The notes beneath the pieces are model-generated. The model had not been told where the DNA came from. It was given only the letters and a program-made list of their open reading frames with translations, and searched no databases. The translations under genes and the position numbers were made by a program. 64,000 nt of DNA from Neobacillus drentensis (GTDB lineage Bacteria > Bacillota > Bacilli > Bacillales > Cytobacillaceae): NCBI RefSeq assembly GCF_021560175.1, contig NZ_CP091110.1, positions 3,970,501 through 4,034,500 on the forward strand, given 5' to 3'. Of the stretch, positions 55,731-63,293 are shown in pieces. Every line of letters begins with the position of its first letter. Position 1 is the first letter of the stretch.

Positions 55731-57602
55731 TTAAATTACCTCATCCAAAAGTGCATAAAGCTGGTCGCGCTCACTTTCCCTTACTTCAATCTCCTGGAAT
55801 ATTTTCTGCAGCAATTCCAGCTCACTTTCCTTTTCAAGCCTTTGTTTTAGATCAGAAATATCACTTTCAATCTGTTCAATTTTTTCCTCAATTTCTTCTG
55901 TTTTTGTCTTCCCTACCTTTGTTGCTTTTGGAGGGATGGTTTTATCGACGACTACCTTAGAAACGATTGGTTTGCTTACACTCTGTGCCAACTTCACTTT
56001 TGCCCAATCATAATTACCGTCGAAATGGTGGAGACGACCATTTTGAAGCCAATAGGTTTTAGTAAATATTTTATTTATAAAGTATCTGTCATGGGATACA
56101 GCTAAAATCGTCCCATTAAACTTTTCCAGCGCTTCCTCCAGGACTTCGCATGAATCAATATCCAGATGGTTTGTCGGTTCATCCAAGATGAGCAAATTAA
56201 TGTCTTGATACATTAATTGTGCCAGCCGCAAACGCATCCGCTCGCCCCCACTCAACTGGTTCACCTTACGAAACACCGCTTGACCGTAAAATAAAAACTT
56301 GGCTAATATATGGCGGGCTTCTCCTTCATTCACTACTACCTCAGAACGAAATACATCGATCACTTGTTCATCGGCAAAATCCTGAAAGACATGCTGAGAT
56401 AAATAACCCATTTTCACATTACTCCCAACCTTAATGACCCCTCTATCCGTTTCGACTTCCTTTAGAATCATTTTCAACAGAGTGGATTTTCCTGTTCCGT
56501 TATCACCGACGATGGCAGTTCTTTCCTTAAATTGGACCAGCATATTCACTTCATTAAACAAATTATGAGTACCAAAGCTCTTTGAAACGCCCTCAAGAAC
56601 GATAACATCTTTCCCACTCCGATCTCCCGCATCAAAATCAATGGCCAATTTTTTGACGTCAATCTTGGGACGTTCTAGTTTTTCAATACGGTCAAGGGCG
56701 CGCTGCATATTGGTGGCTCGCTTATGAAGCGCCGCACTTGGCGGATTTGACCGGTTCGCCCAATCACGAAGACGCTTGATGGCTTCTTTCATCTTTTTAA
56801 TTTTCCGCTGCTGCTCTTGATATTCTTGAAATTCCCGCAACAACTTTTCTTCTTTCTCTTTCACGTAGCCACTAAAATTCGTATGAAATAACTGGACTTC
56901 ACCATCTTCCATTTCCAGTACTATTGTCACTACCTCATCTAAAAAATAACGGTCATGAGAGATCAGAATAATCGTCCCTTTATAGTCGTTCAGATAGGAG
57001 CCCAGCCATTCGATCGCTTCTAGGTCTAGATGATTAGTCGGTTCATCCAGAAGCAATAGATCAGGATTCCTCAACAAGCTAAGCCCGAGGCCTACCTTGG
57101 TCTTCTCCCCGCCACTTAAGGCCGCGAAAGTCTGTTCCTGCAGATGGGTAATATTTAATCCACTAGCAATCCTGTCTAATTGAGCTTCCATTTCATACCC
57201 GCCATTTAAAATAAACTCATCCTGAAGGATACCATACTGGTCCATGAGTCTTTGTAAGTCAATAGGAGTAAACTCTTGAGCCATTTCATGCTCCATTTCC
57301 TGAAGCCTTAATTCGGTTTGGATTAATTTTCCAAAGGCAGTTTTAAGAACTTCCCTTACCGTTAAACTTTTATAATCAGGGATTTGAGCTAAGTAGCCAA
57401 TGTTCAATCCCTTTCTCCAGTGAATAATCCCCTCATCAACCGGTTCCTGATTTGCAATCAGCTTGATTAATGTCGTTTTCCCACCGCCATTCCGGCCGAC
57501 TAAGCCAATCCGGCTCCCTTCGTGTACTTCAAAGGATAAGTCTTTGAATATCGTATTGCCTCCGTACGATTTTGATATATGATTTATACTACAGATAATC
57601 AT
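55731..57602 (-). CDS. ABC-F family ribosome-associated ATPase
   Basis: Soluble twin-ATPase of 623 residues with no membrane domain. NBD1 has Walker A GRNGGGKTT, signature LSGGEKTK and LLLLDEPTNHLD; NBD2 has GDNGTGKST, LSGGERMR and LLILDEPTNHLD. The linker between them is basic (QQRKIKKMKEAIKRLRDWAN). The C-terminus is a coiled coil. Starts lie at 57602 (AAGGAG seven bases before) or 57608. ABC-F proteins enter the ribosomal E site to rescue stalled or drug-bound ribosomes. The leader with an upstream ORF and a terminator suggests drug-inducible expression; sequence alone does not say which drug. Confidence 0.9.
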   Translation of the reverse strand: MIICSINHISKSYGGNTIFKDLSFEVHEGSRIGLVGRNGGGKTTLIKLIANQEPVDEGIIHWRKGLNIGYLAQIPDYKSLTVREVLKTAFGKLIQTELRLQEMEHEMAQEFTPIDLQRLMDQYGILQDEFILNGGYEMEAQLDRIASGLNITHLQEQTFAALSGGEKTKVGLGLSLLRNPDLLLLDEPTNHLDLEAIEWLGSYLNDYKGTIILISHDRYFLDEVVTIVLEMEDGEVQLFHTNFSGYVKEKEEKLLREFQEYQEQQRKIKKMKEAIKRLRDWANRSNPPSAALHKRATNMQRALDRIEKLERPKIDVKKLAIDFDAGDRSGKDVIVLEGVSKSFGTHNLFNEVNMLVQFKERTAIVGDNGTGKSTLLKMILKEVETDRGVIKVGSNVKMGYLSQHVFQDFADEQVIDVFRSEVVVNEGEARHILAKFLFYGQAVFRKVNQLSGGERMRLRLAQLMYQDINLLILDEPTNHLDIDSCEVLEEALEKFNGTILAVSHDRYFINKIFTKTYWLQNGRLHHFDGNYDWAKVKLAQSVSKPIVSKVVVDKTIPPKATKVGKTKTEEIEEKIEQIESDISDLKQRLEKESELELLQKIFQEIEVRESERDQLYALLDEVI

Positions 57603-57634
57603 GTTCATTCTCCTTAAAAAAATAAAATGAACAT
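57601..57634 (-). promoter_or_regulatory. hairpin enclosing the ABC-F ribosome site
   Basis: ATGTTCATT / AATGAACAT, a perfect 9-bp inverted repeat. Its loop holds AAGGAG and its 3' arm covers the start region, so it could block translation. Confidence 0.6.
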
Positions 57635-57650
57635 CTCTATTACGCAAAAT

Positions 57651-57679
57651 AAGCTACGGGCATCTTTTTCCCGCAGCTT
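57651..57679 (-). promoter_or_regulatory. second leader hairpin of the ABC-F gene
   Basis: AAGCTGCGGG / CCCGTAGCTT stem (one G-T pair) with a 9-base loop, followed by ATTTTG; a weak terminator or part of an antiterminator. Confidence 0.5.
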
Positions 57680-57689
57680 TACAACGGCA

Positions 57690-57720
57690 TGAAAAAAGAG
57701 AGCACACGAAGCACCCTCTT
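57690..57720 (-). terminator. leader terminator upstream of the ABC-F gene
   Basis: AGAGGGTGC / GTGCTCTCT with three G-T pairs, 5-base loop and T6, lying between the upstream ORF and the ABC-F start. Confidence 0.65.
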
Positions 57721-57733
57721 CTACATACCTATT

Positions 57734-57886
57734 TTAATGGGCAAAGAGATGTGTTCGTTCTAATTTCTGTATGCAGTTTCGAAAAAAGGGCAGACTTCTC
57801 CCTTGGAAAACTACTTCATGAAAAATTGCACGATAAATAGTTAGCGCTTTAAGCCACTCTAGACGTGCAATAATAGAACGTTTCAT
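57734..57886 (-). CDS. upstream leader peptide of the ABC-F gene, 50 aa
   Basis: Starts MKRSIIARLEWLKALTIYRA after GGAGGTGGGGAAGAG and ends FRNCIQKLERTHLFAH, 14 bases before the leader terminator. It is basic and has no domain. Its position, ribosome site and following hairpins fit a leader ORF whose translation state sets read-through into the ABC-F gene, as known for vmlR and other resistance ABC-F genes. Confidence 0.6.
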   Translation of the reverse strand: MKRSIIARLEWLKALTIYRAIFHEVVFQGRSLPFFRNCIQKLERTHLFAH

Positions 57887-57922
57887 CTCTTCCCCACCTC
57901 CGTTTTCATTCAAGTTACTCCC

Positions 57923-57951
57923 ATTGTAAAATGTTTAAGAAGCATTTGCAA
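57923..57951 (-). promoter_or_regulatory. SigA promoter of the ABC-F leader
   Basis: On the minus strand TTGCAA, 17 bp, TACAAT. It predicts a leader of about 315 bases. Confidence 0.75.
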
Positions 57952-57991
57952 GCCCAAATTATCCAACTTGTCTGAAAGTTTAAAATTTACC

Positions 57992-58405
57992 TCAGTGAAG
58001 GTATTTCTTTCTTGAGCTAAACCTTCTGCGGTATACAAATTTACGTAAATCATCATCCTTCAAATGATTATCATAAATTAAAAATAATAGGGACTGTAAC
58101 TCTGGATAACGATCCATGACGAAAAGGGCGAACTCCTTTCGTCCGCTCTTCATCATTAATTTAAACTCTTCCTGTTTGACAATTTCTTTCAACTGCTGCT
58201 CATAATAAGCTTTTGAATCTTCCCATTTTTCCTTACGATTTTCCAACGTATCACGGGCATACTCAGGTAATTTGTCGATAACTTGGTCAATATAGCCTTC
58301 TGACCACATGATCATCTTATCCTTCTCAGGCAATTCAAAGACCATATTCATAAGTTCAAGGTCATCTCCTGTACTGCTGGCTGCATGTTTCCCTACCCGA
58401 TTCAC
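57992..58405 (-). CDS. hypothetical helical protein, 137 aa
   Basis: Soluble, charged helical protein starting MNRVGKHAASSTGDDLELMN from a GTG, with GGGGTGG upstream. It has no recognised domain; the middle is a long helix (YARDTLENRKEKWEDSKAYY) and the C-terminus is basic (RRRFSSRKKYLH). It lies 26 bp after the foldase gene on the same strand, so it is probably the last gene of the foldase transcript. The function is unknown. Confidence 0.7.
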   Translation of the reverse strand: MNRVGKHAASSTGDDLELMNMVFELPEKDKMIMWSEGYIDQVIDKLPEYARDTLENRKEKWEDSKAYYEQQLKEIVKQEEFKLMMKSGRKEFALFVMDRYPELQSLLFLIYDNHLKDDDLRKFVYRRRFSSRKKYLH

Positions 58406-58430
58406 TTTTGTCCACCCCTTGGTTGTTGGG

Positions 58431-59321
58431 TTATGCTTCTTTACTCAATGTATTTTCAATATCATAGCTCTTCTTCTTGCTGTCTATCCATGTTTGATAT
58501 TGAGAATCGACTTTTTGATCAAATAATGTTTCTTTTATTTGGGCCTTGCTGTCCTCATAGTTTGCTGCTTGTGCTGCCTTTTTAGCCTCCACTTTAATAA
58601 TGTGGTACCCGTATTGTGTCTTTACAGGGTCACTGATGGTGTTTACCGGCAAGGAAAAAGCTACGTTATCAAACTCAGTTACCATCGTTCCTTTTGCAAA
58701 GTAACCAAGCTCGCCGCCATTAGCTTTTGTTCCTTCATCGGTCGAGTATTTTTTTGCTAATGCTGCAAAGTCCTCGCCATTATCCAATTTTTGCTTGATT
58801 TCCTTTGCCGTTTTCTCATCTGCAACAAGAATATGGCTGGCTTTTACTTGTTCTGCTGACGCAAATGAATCTTTGTTTTCATCAAAATAAGTTTTCATTT
58901 CCTTATCAGTAATTTTGATATCTGGTTTCATTAGTTTTTTTAGGATGAGATAATTCTTTAAATCGTTTTTAACGACAGTAAGAGTGGTATTATTGCTCTG
59001 AAGCGCCTCATTAAAGGCGTCATCTCCACCATATTGTTCTTTTAAATTGTTAATTTCCTTATTGACTGTACTATCTGAAACGGTAACTTTTTGTTTAGCT
59101 GCCTCTGCTGCAACAATTTTATCACTAATAATTTGATTAACGGTGGCCGAACCATACTGTTCGACCATTTTATCATACAGTTCATCCTTGCTAATGGATT
59201 CACCATTAAACTTTGCCACCGCATCATCCTTTGTGAAGGTAAAGGTTAGATAGACACCTGCAGCAACGATGAACGCCAAAATAAGCGTGGTCATCATTTT
59301 ATTTTTCTTTAGCCATGTCAT
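58431..59321 (-). CDS. membrane-anchored PrsA/YacD-type peptidyl-prolyl isomerase
   Basis: Foldase of the parvulin class, 296 residues, acting outside the membrane. A single N-terminal membrane segment (MMTTLILAFIVAAGVYLTF) has no lipobox Cys, so unlike PrsA it is not a lipoprotein and is nearer to B. subtilis YacD. The SurA-like N-domain is followed by the parvulin domain (VKASHILVADEKTAKEIKQK, GELGYFAKGTMVTEFDNVAF, TQYGYHIIKV). It lies 11 bp after the htrA-like gene, so a quality-control protease and a foldase share one transcript. Confidence 0.88.
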   Translation of the reverse strand: MTWLKKNKMMTTLILAFIVAAGVYLTFTFTKDDAVAKFNGESISKDELYDKMVEQYGSATVNQIISDKIVAAEAAKQKVTVSDSTVNKEINNLKEQYGGDDAFNEALQSNNTTLTVVKNDLKNYLILKKLMKPDIKITDKEMKTYFDENKDSFASAEQVKASHILVADEKTAKEIKQKLDNGEDFAALAKKYSTDEGTKANGGELGYFAKGTMVTEFDNVAFSLPVNTISDPVKTQYGYHIIKVEAKKAAQAANYEDSKAQIKETLFDQKVDSQYQTWIDSKKKSYDIENTLSKEA

Positions 59322-59331
59322 TACCTTGCCA

Positions 59332-60825
59332 TCATCCTTCCGATTGTGCCGTTAGTTTAGCAGTTAAGGTGATCAGTTTTCCGTTTCGGTACACTTCAAA
59401 CTTAATCGTGTCACCTGTTTTCACTTTTGAGTATAAATATTTCCTGAGTTCTGATGAATTTGCGATCTGAGTTCCATTCATGGATACTATGATATCCTTT
59501 GGCTGGAATCCTGCTTTCGCTGCTGCAGAATTGTTGTCAATATTCATGACCAACACACCTTTTGTAACATTCTGTGGCAGGTTTTGGTAGTACATCTGCG
59601 GCACTTGGTCTAAGTCAGCTAGGCCGACACCTAAATATGGACGAGCGATCTTACCGTTTTTAATTAGTTGATTCACAATCGGAATAAAATCATTACTTGG
59701 GATTGCGAAACCTAGCCCTTCCACCCCGGTTTCGGATATTTTCAGGCTGTTAATTCCAATCACTTGACCTTGAGTATTGATTAGAGCACCGCCGCTGTTC
59801 CCAGGATTAATTGCTGCATCTGTTTGAATAACATTTGTATCCCAATTACCTGCAGAGGTGGACACGGAAATCGACCGGTTAGTCGCACTAACGATACCTT
59901 GCGTTACAGTTCTAGATAGATCAATTCCAAGTGGATTTCCAATTGCATAAACCGTGTCCCCAGGTCTTAATTTGGTTGAGTCCCCAAAGTTTGCCGTAGT
60001 CGTAACATATTTTGCATCAATTTTTAAGACGGCCAAATCTGTTAACGCATCGGTTCCCACTACTTCAGCAGTTGTCTTTTGACCGTTATATAGTGAAATT
60101 TCAAGCTTAGATGCCCCTTCAACTACATGATTATTGGTCACAATATAAGCGATATTATTATTCTTTTGAAAAATAACCCCAGAGCCAGAGCCGGTTTCAA
60201 CACTTTGTGATGAGTTTGGATCCGAGTAAGAATTTGAACTTGAATCGGAATTGCCCCAAAAATCAGTTGATTGCTGTTGTTGCTGCTGCTGGTAATTTAC
60301 AATACCAACAATCGCTTTGGACAGCTTTTCTACGGTGTCAGCAACGGAATTTGTCGATACAGCTGTGGGCTGTGCCGTTACGGGTTTAACATTATTACTA
60401 CTAGTAAGGCTGCTAACCTCTTGATCTTGGCCATTTTGATTAAAGTTTTGCAAATAATCAGTATGCGGTAAAACAGCTAGCGTTAGAACTGAACCAATAA
60501 CACCCGCTGCAATCGTGGAAACAAATCCTTTTGCCTTACGCTTTTTTGTTTCCGGATGAAGATTGGCACGGGTTTGTTCTGCTACAGGAGGTTCAACATT
60601 TTCTTCTGCTAATCTTCTTTCCCTAAGGTCTTCATCGTCCCTTGTCTTATTCGACTCTACTGAGAAAGTCGCATCTACTGCATTCACAGTATTCTCTGAA
60701 TGGCTTTCGTCCTTCATTTTTTCAAGGGAAGGATCTTGTGGATTTGTATAATTGTTCATCTCAGATGAGTTTGATTGATTGGTTTCGAATTCATTTTCAT
60801 TATTATTTTTGAAGTCCATCATCAT
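59332..60825 (-). CDS. HtrA-type membrane serine protease (S1C, one PDZ)
   Basis: Surface quality-control protease of 497 residues. A 110-residue charged cytoplasmic N-terminus leads to one membrane segment (FVSTIAAGVIGSVLTLAVLP), a Gln/Ser linker, then the trypsin-like domain with His near 232 (IVTNNHVVEG), Asp near 264 (LTDLAVLKID) and Ser near 343 (INPGNSGGALIN), and one PDZ (GVLVMNIDNNSAAAKAGFQP). It matches B. subtilis HtrA/HtrB/YyxA. It is preceded by four helically phased repeats, and the kinase-regulator pair lies directly upstream, so regulation by that pair is likely. Confidence 0.93.
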   Translation of the reverse strand: MMMDFKNNNENEFETNQSNSSEMNNYTNPQDPSLEKMKDESHSENTVNAVDATFSVESNKTRDDEDLRERRLAEENVEPPVAEQTRANLHPETKKRKAKGFVSTIAAGVIGSVLTLAVLPHTDYLQNFNQNGQDQEVSSLTSSNNVKPVTAQPTAVSTNSVADTVEKLSKAIVGIVNYQQQQQQQSTDFWGNSDSSSNSYSDPNSSQSVETGSGSGVIFQKNNNIAYIVTNNHVVEGASKLEISLYNGQKTTAEVVGTDALTDLAVLKIDAKYVTTTANFGDSTKLRPGDTVYAIGNPLGIDLSRTVTQGIVSATNRSISVSTSAGNWDTNVIQTDAAINPGNSGGALINTQGQVIGINSLKISETGVEGLGFAIPSNDFIPIVNQLIKNGKIARPYLGVGLADLDQVPQMYYQNLPQNVTKGVLVMNIDNNSAAAKAGFQPKDIIVSMNGTQIANSSELRKYLYSKVKTGDTIKFEVYRNGKLITLTAKLTAQSEG

Positions 60826-60854
60826 CGATCTCCTTTAATCTATTACTTACCTTG

Positions 60855-60905
60855 TCTATACTTTAACTCACAAATCTTAACAAATTATTAACAAACTTTA
60901 ACGAG
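60855..60905 (-). promoter_or_regulatory. htrA promoter with four phased regulator half-sites
   Basis: TTGTTA (60883-60878), 17 bp, TATAGA (60860-60855) on the minus strand. In plus-strand reading, TTAACAAA-like units start at 60867 (CTCACAAA), 60877, 60888 and 60898 (TTAACGAG), at steps of 10, 11 and 10 bp, one helical turn each, the spacing OmpR-type regulators use. Confidence 0.6.
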
Positions 60906-60928
60906 TTTAAGAAAAATGCTTTAAAAAC

Positions 60929-60961
60929 ATGAAAAAGCTGCGGTCAGTCCGCAGCTTTTTC
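60929..60961 (-). terminator. terminator of the response regulator-kinase operon
   Basis: GAAAAAGCTGCGG / CCGCAGCTTTTTC perfect stem with a 5-base loop, directly after the kinase stop. Confidence 0.92.
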
Positions 60962-60963
60962 GA

Positions 60964-62394
60964 TTATTTATTTTTTAAACGAATCGTAAATTTCGTACCT
61001 TTTCCTTTTTCACTAGTAACATCTATTTCACCGTTATGAAGCAGTACTAATTGTTTCACAATCGACAGACCTAATCCAAATTCTCCATATGGCGTACTGG
61101 TTCTTGAAATATCCGCTTTATAAAAACGGCGCCAGATGTTTTCAACTTCTTTAGAATCAATTCCAATTCCTGTATCCTCTACTTCAATAATTGTGGCATT
61201 ATCTTCTTTTCTTCCGCGCAGCCAAATCGTTCCACCGGCGGTAAATTGGATACTATTTTTTGTGATATTGATTAATATTTGAATAAGCCTGTCATAATCA
61301 GCCAGTACCATTATCTCAGGTTCGGCATCAACGATAATGCGGTTGTTCTTCTCTTCCGCTAACATGCTCAATTGATCTTGGATAATTTCCAGCGCTTCTA
61401 ATAATTGAATTTCCTCTTTGAATAATTTAATTTGATTAGATCGTATTTTTTCAAAATCCAAGTTTTCGTTAACTAGACGAATCAGCCTTTTCGCCTCTTG
61501 ATTCACTAAATTAATTCCCCGTTCCTTATCTTCTTCAGGAATCATATCATTTTTCAGGCCTTCAATTACACCGCTAATCGTTGTTAATGGTGTGCGCATT
61601 TCATGGGATACATCCGCCATGAACTGGCGCCTTCTATTTTCAAGACTTTCAATTTCGAGCATCGATTCATTAATTTTATTTACCATATGGTTAAAATCAT
61701 TAGCTAATTCACCAATTTCATCGAAATTTGAAGAATTAACTTTAACATGATAATTTCCCTCAGAAACTTGTGATGTAGCCTCACGGAGCCGCTTAATCCG
61801 ATGAACATGAATTCTTGATAAGAACATACTCTGTAAAAAGGAGACAGCAAAAGCAATGAAAATGGTATAAAGTAAATACTTATTTAGCTGCTGAATCATC
61901 TTGCTGGAACCGCTGATAGGCGACGTTAACAAGACTCCGCCGAAGAATCTTTGGTTTTCTATAAATGGCAGTACAACAAAGGTGACCCCTTCTTGCCCAA
62001 ATCGTTTAAAGTCGCTTTGAACAATTAATGTCTTTCCTTTCGTTACTTGATCCCACTCCTTCTGAGATAAATTTTTAATGGCGGGACCATGTTTATTAAC
62101 TAAATAGAGGTGACCATCCTGATCAAACATACTAAAACTCATCTTCCTTGCTGCCAATACATTGCTGTATTGATTAAGCACATCATCCGAGTCTATAGGT
62201 GCTGCGTCTTTTAAATCGGATAGAATCGCCTTTCCGTATGAAATCAGTTCTTCCGATTTCGTTTCATATATCAGGTTTTCGACATAATGAGCAAATAATA
62301 TACTTAACAATAAAAATGCAACAATAATAATACTAATATGACTAAAAAACTGCTGATAAAAATATTTAAATTTCATCTGCTTTAACTGCATCAT
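60964..62394 (-). CDS. sensor histidine kinase, CssS-like
   Basis: Membrane sensor kinase of 476 residues: TM1 (SIIIVAFLLLSILFAHYV), a 130-residue outer domain, TM2 (LLYTIFIAFAVSFLQSMF), HAMP (HVHRIKRLREATSQVSEGNY), H-box DVSHEMRTPLTT with His near 263, N-box NITKNSIQF, and G1/G2 boxes VEDTGIGID and GEFGLGLSIVKQL. It overlaps its response regulator by 29 bp. Neighbours (HtrA protease, PrsA-like foldase) point to secretion or envelope stress like CssS; the call rests on context. A start at 62376 is also possible. Confidence 0.88.
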   Translation of the reverse strand: MMQLKQMKFKYFYQQFFSHISIIIVAFLLLSILFAHYVENLIYETKSEELISYGKAILSDLKDAAPIDSDDVLNQYSNVLAARKMSFSMFDQDGHLYLVNKHGPAIKNLSQKEWDQVTKGKTLIVQSDFKRFGQEGVTFVVLPFIENQRFFGGVLLTSPISGSSKMIQQLNKYLLYTIFIAFAVSFLQSMFLSRIHVHRIKRLREATSQVSEGNYHVKVNSSNFDEIGELANDFNHMVNKINESMLEIESLENRRRQFMADVSHEMRTPLTTISGVIEGLKNDMIPEEDKERGINLVNQEAKRLIRLVNENLDFEKIRSNQIKLFKEEIQLLEALEIIQDQLSMLAEEKNNRIIVDAEPEIMVLADYDRLIQILINITKNSIQFTAGGTIWLRGRKEDNATIIEVEDTGIGIDSKEVENIWRRFYKADISRTSTPYGEFGLGLSIVKQLVLLHNGEIDVTSEKGKGTKFTIRLKNK

Positions 62395-63067
62395 CGAATT
62401 TATATCCTACTCCCCAAACCGTATGGAAGAAAGGCTGTAACGTAGTTTCCACTTTTTTGCGCAGACGTTTAATATGAACGTCCACTGTACGTTCGTCTCC
62501 GTAGAACTGATATCCCCATACACGTTCTAGTAATTGTTCACGAGAAAAGACTTGACGAGGGTGCTCCACCATATAAGAAAGTAAATCAAACTCTTTCGGT
62601 GTTAAATTTGTCACCGGTGTTTCATCTACAAATACTTCTCTCGTGATTTTATTCACCCTAAAATGATCCGTTTTTATGAAATTGTCTTGTTCTTTATGCT
62701 CCTGATTCTGGACTCTGCGTGTTACGGCTTTAATTCTGGCCATCAAAGTTAGCGGACTGAACGGCTTCGTGACATAATCATCCGCTCCCATTTCAAGACC
62801 TAGTACTTGGTCAGATTCACTATCTTTCGCAGTTAACATAATAATTGGAATAGTAAACTTCTCTTCGCGGATTTTCCGGCAGATTGTAACCCCATCCATA
62901 CCTGGAAGCATCCAATCGATAATTAGGGCGTCCCATGTTCCGTTCTTAAAACGGTTGTACCCTTCTAATCCATCGTTAACAAACTCGCCATCAATCCCCT
63001 CCTTAGCAAAAAACATCTCAATCATGGAGCAGACACTTTTATTATCTTCAATCACTAATAATTTCAC
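62366..63067 (-). CDS. OmpR-family response regulator, CssR-like
   Basis: Transcription factor of 233 residues. The receiver has the acidic pair in VIEDNK, phospho-acceptor D51 in ALIIDWMLPGMDG, Thr in IIMLTAKDSE and Lys in YVTKPFSPL. The C-terminal winged helix has LTPKEFDLLSYMVEHPRQVF and RTVDVHIKRLRKKVE. GTG start with GGGGATG upstream. It is paired with the kinase downstream, and its likely target is the htrA-foldase transcript that follows. Its own leader contains a 17-codon ORF that ends six bases before the start. Confidence 0.92.
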   Translation of the reverse strand: MKLLVIEDNKSVCSMIEMFFAKEGIDGEFVNDGLEGYNRFKNGTWDALIIDWMLPGMDGVTICRKIREEKFTIPIIMLTAKDSESDQVLGLEMGADDYVTKPFSPLTLMARIKAVTRRVQNQEHKEQDNFIKTDHFRVNKITREVFVDETPVTNLTPKEFDLLSYMVEHPRQVFSREQLLERVWGYQFYGDERTVDVHIKRLRKKVETTLQPFFHTVWGVGYKFDDAVKADEI

Positions 63068-63073
63068 AGTTAC

Positions 63074-63127
63074 TCATCCCCTAGCCATAAGACTCTTTTT
63101 TCTTAGTTTATACGAAAATTTTTGCAT
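63074..63127 (-). CDS. possible 17-aa leader ORF of the two-component operon
   Basis: ATG at 63127 after a perfect AGGAGG (seven-base spacing) reads MQKFSYKLRKKSLMARG and stops six bases before the regulator start. The regulator's own ribosome site lies inside this ORF, so translation could be coupled. Confidence 0.4.
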   Translation of the reverse strand: MQKFSYKLRKKSLMARG

Positions 63128-63204
63128 ATCCAACCTCCTGCCCAATAATTACATTTTAATTAAGAGTTTGTTCATAGTTTTTTAATATTTAATTTTTCAC
63201 AACG

Positions 63205-63228
63205 AAAAAGAGACTTGAAATGTTCAAG
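63205..63228 (-). terminator. terminator of the quinone reductase gene
   Basis: GAGGCTTGAA / TTCAAGTCTC stem with a 3-base loop and T5 on the minus strand. Confidence 0.8.
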
Positions 63229-63293
63229 CCTCCTCTAATCCTTTAATATTCCAATTAAATTAGTGGATCAATATGCTCCACTAGTTTCATTCT

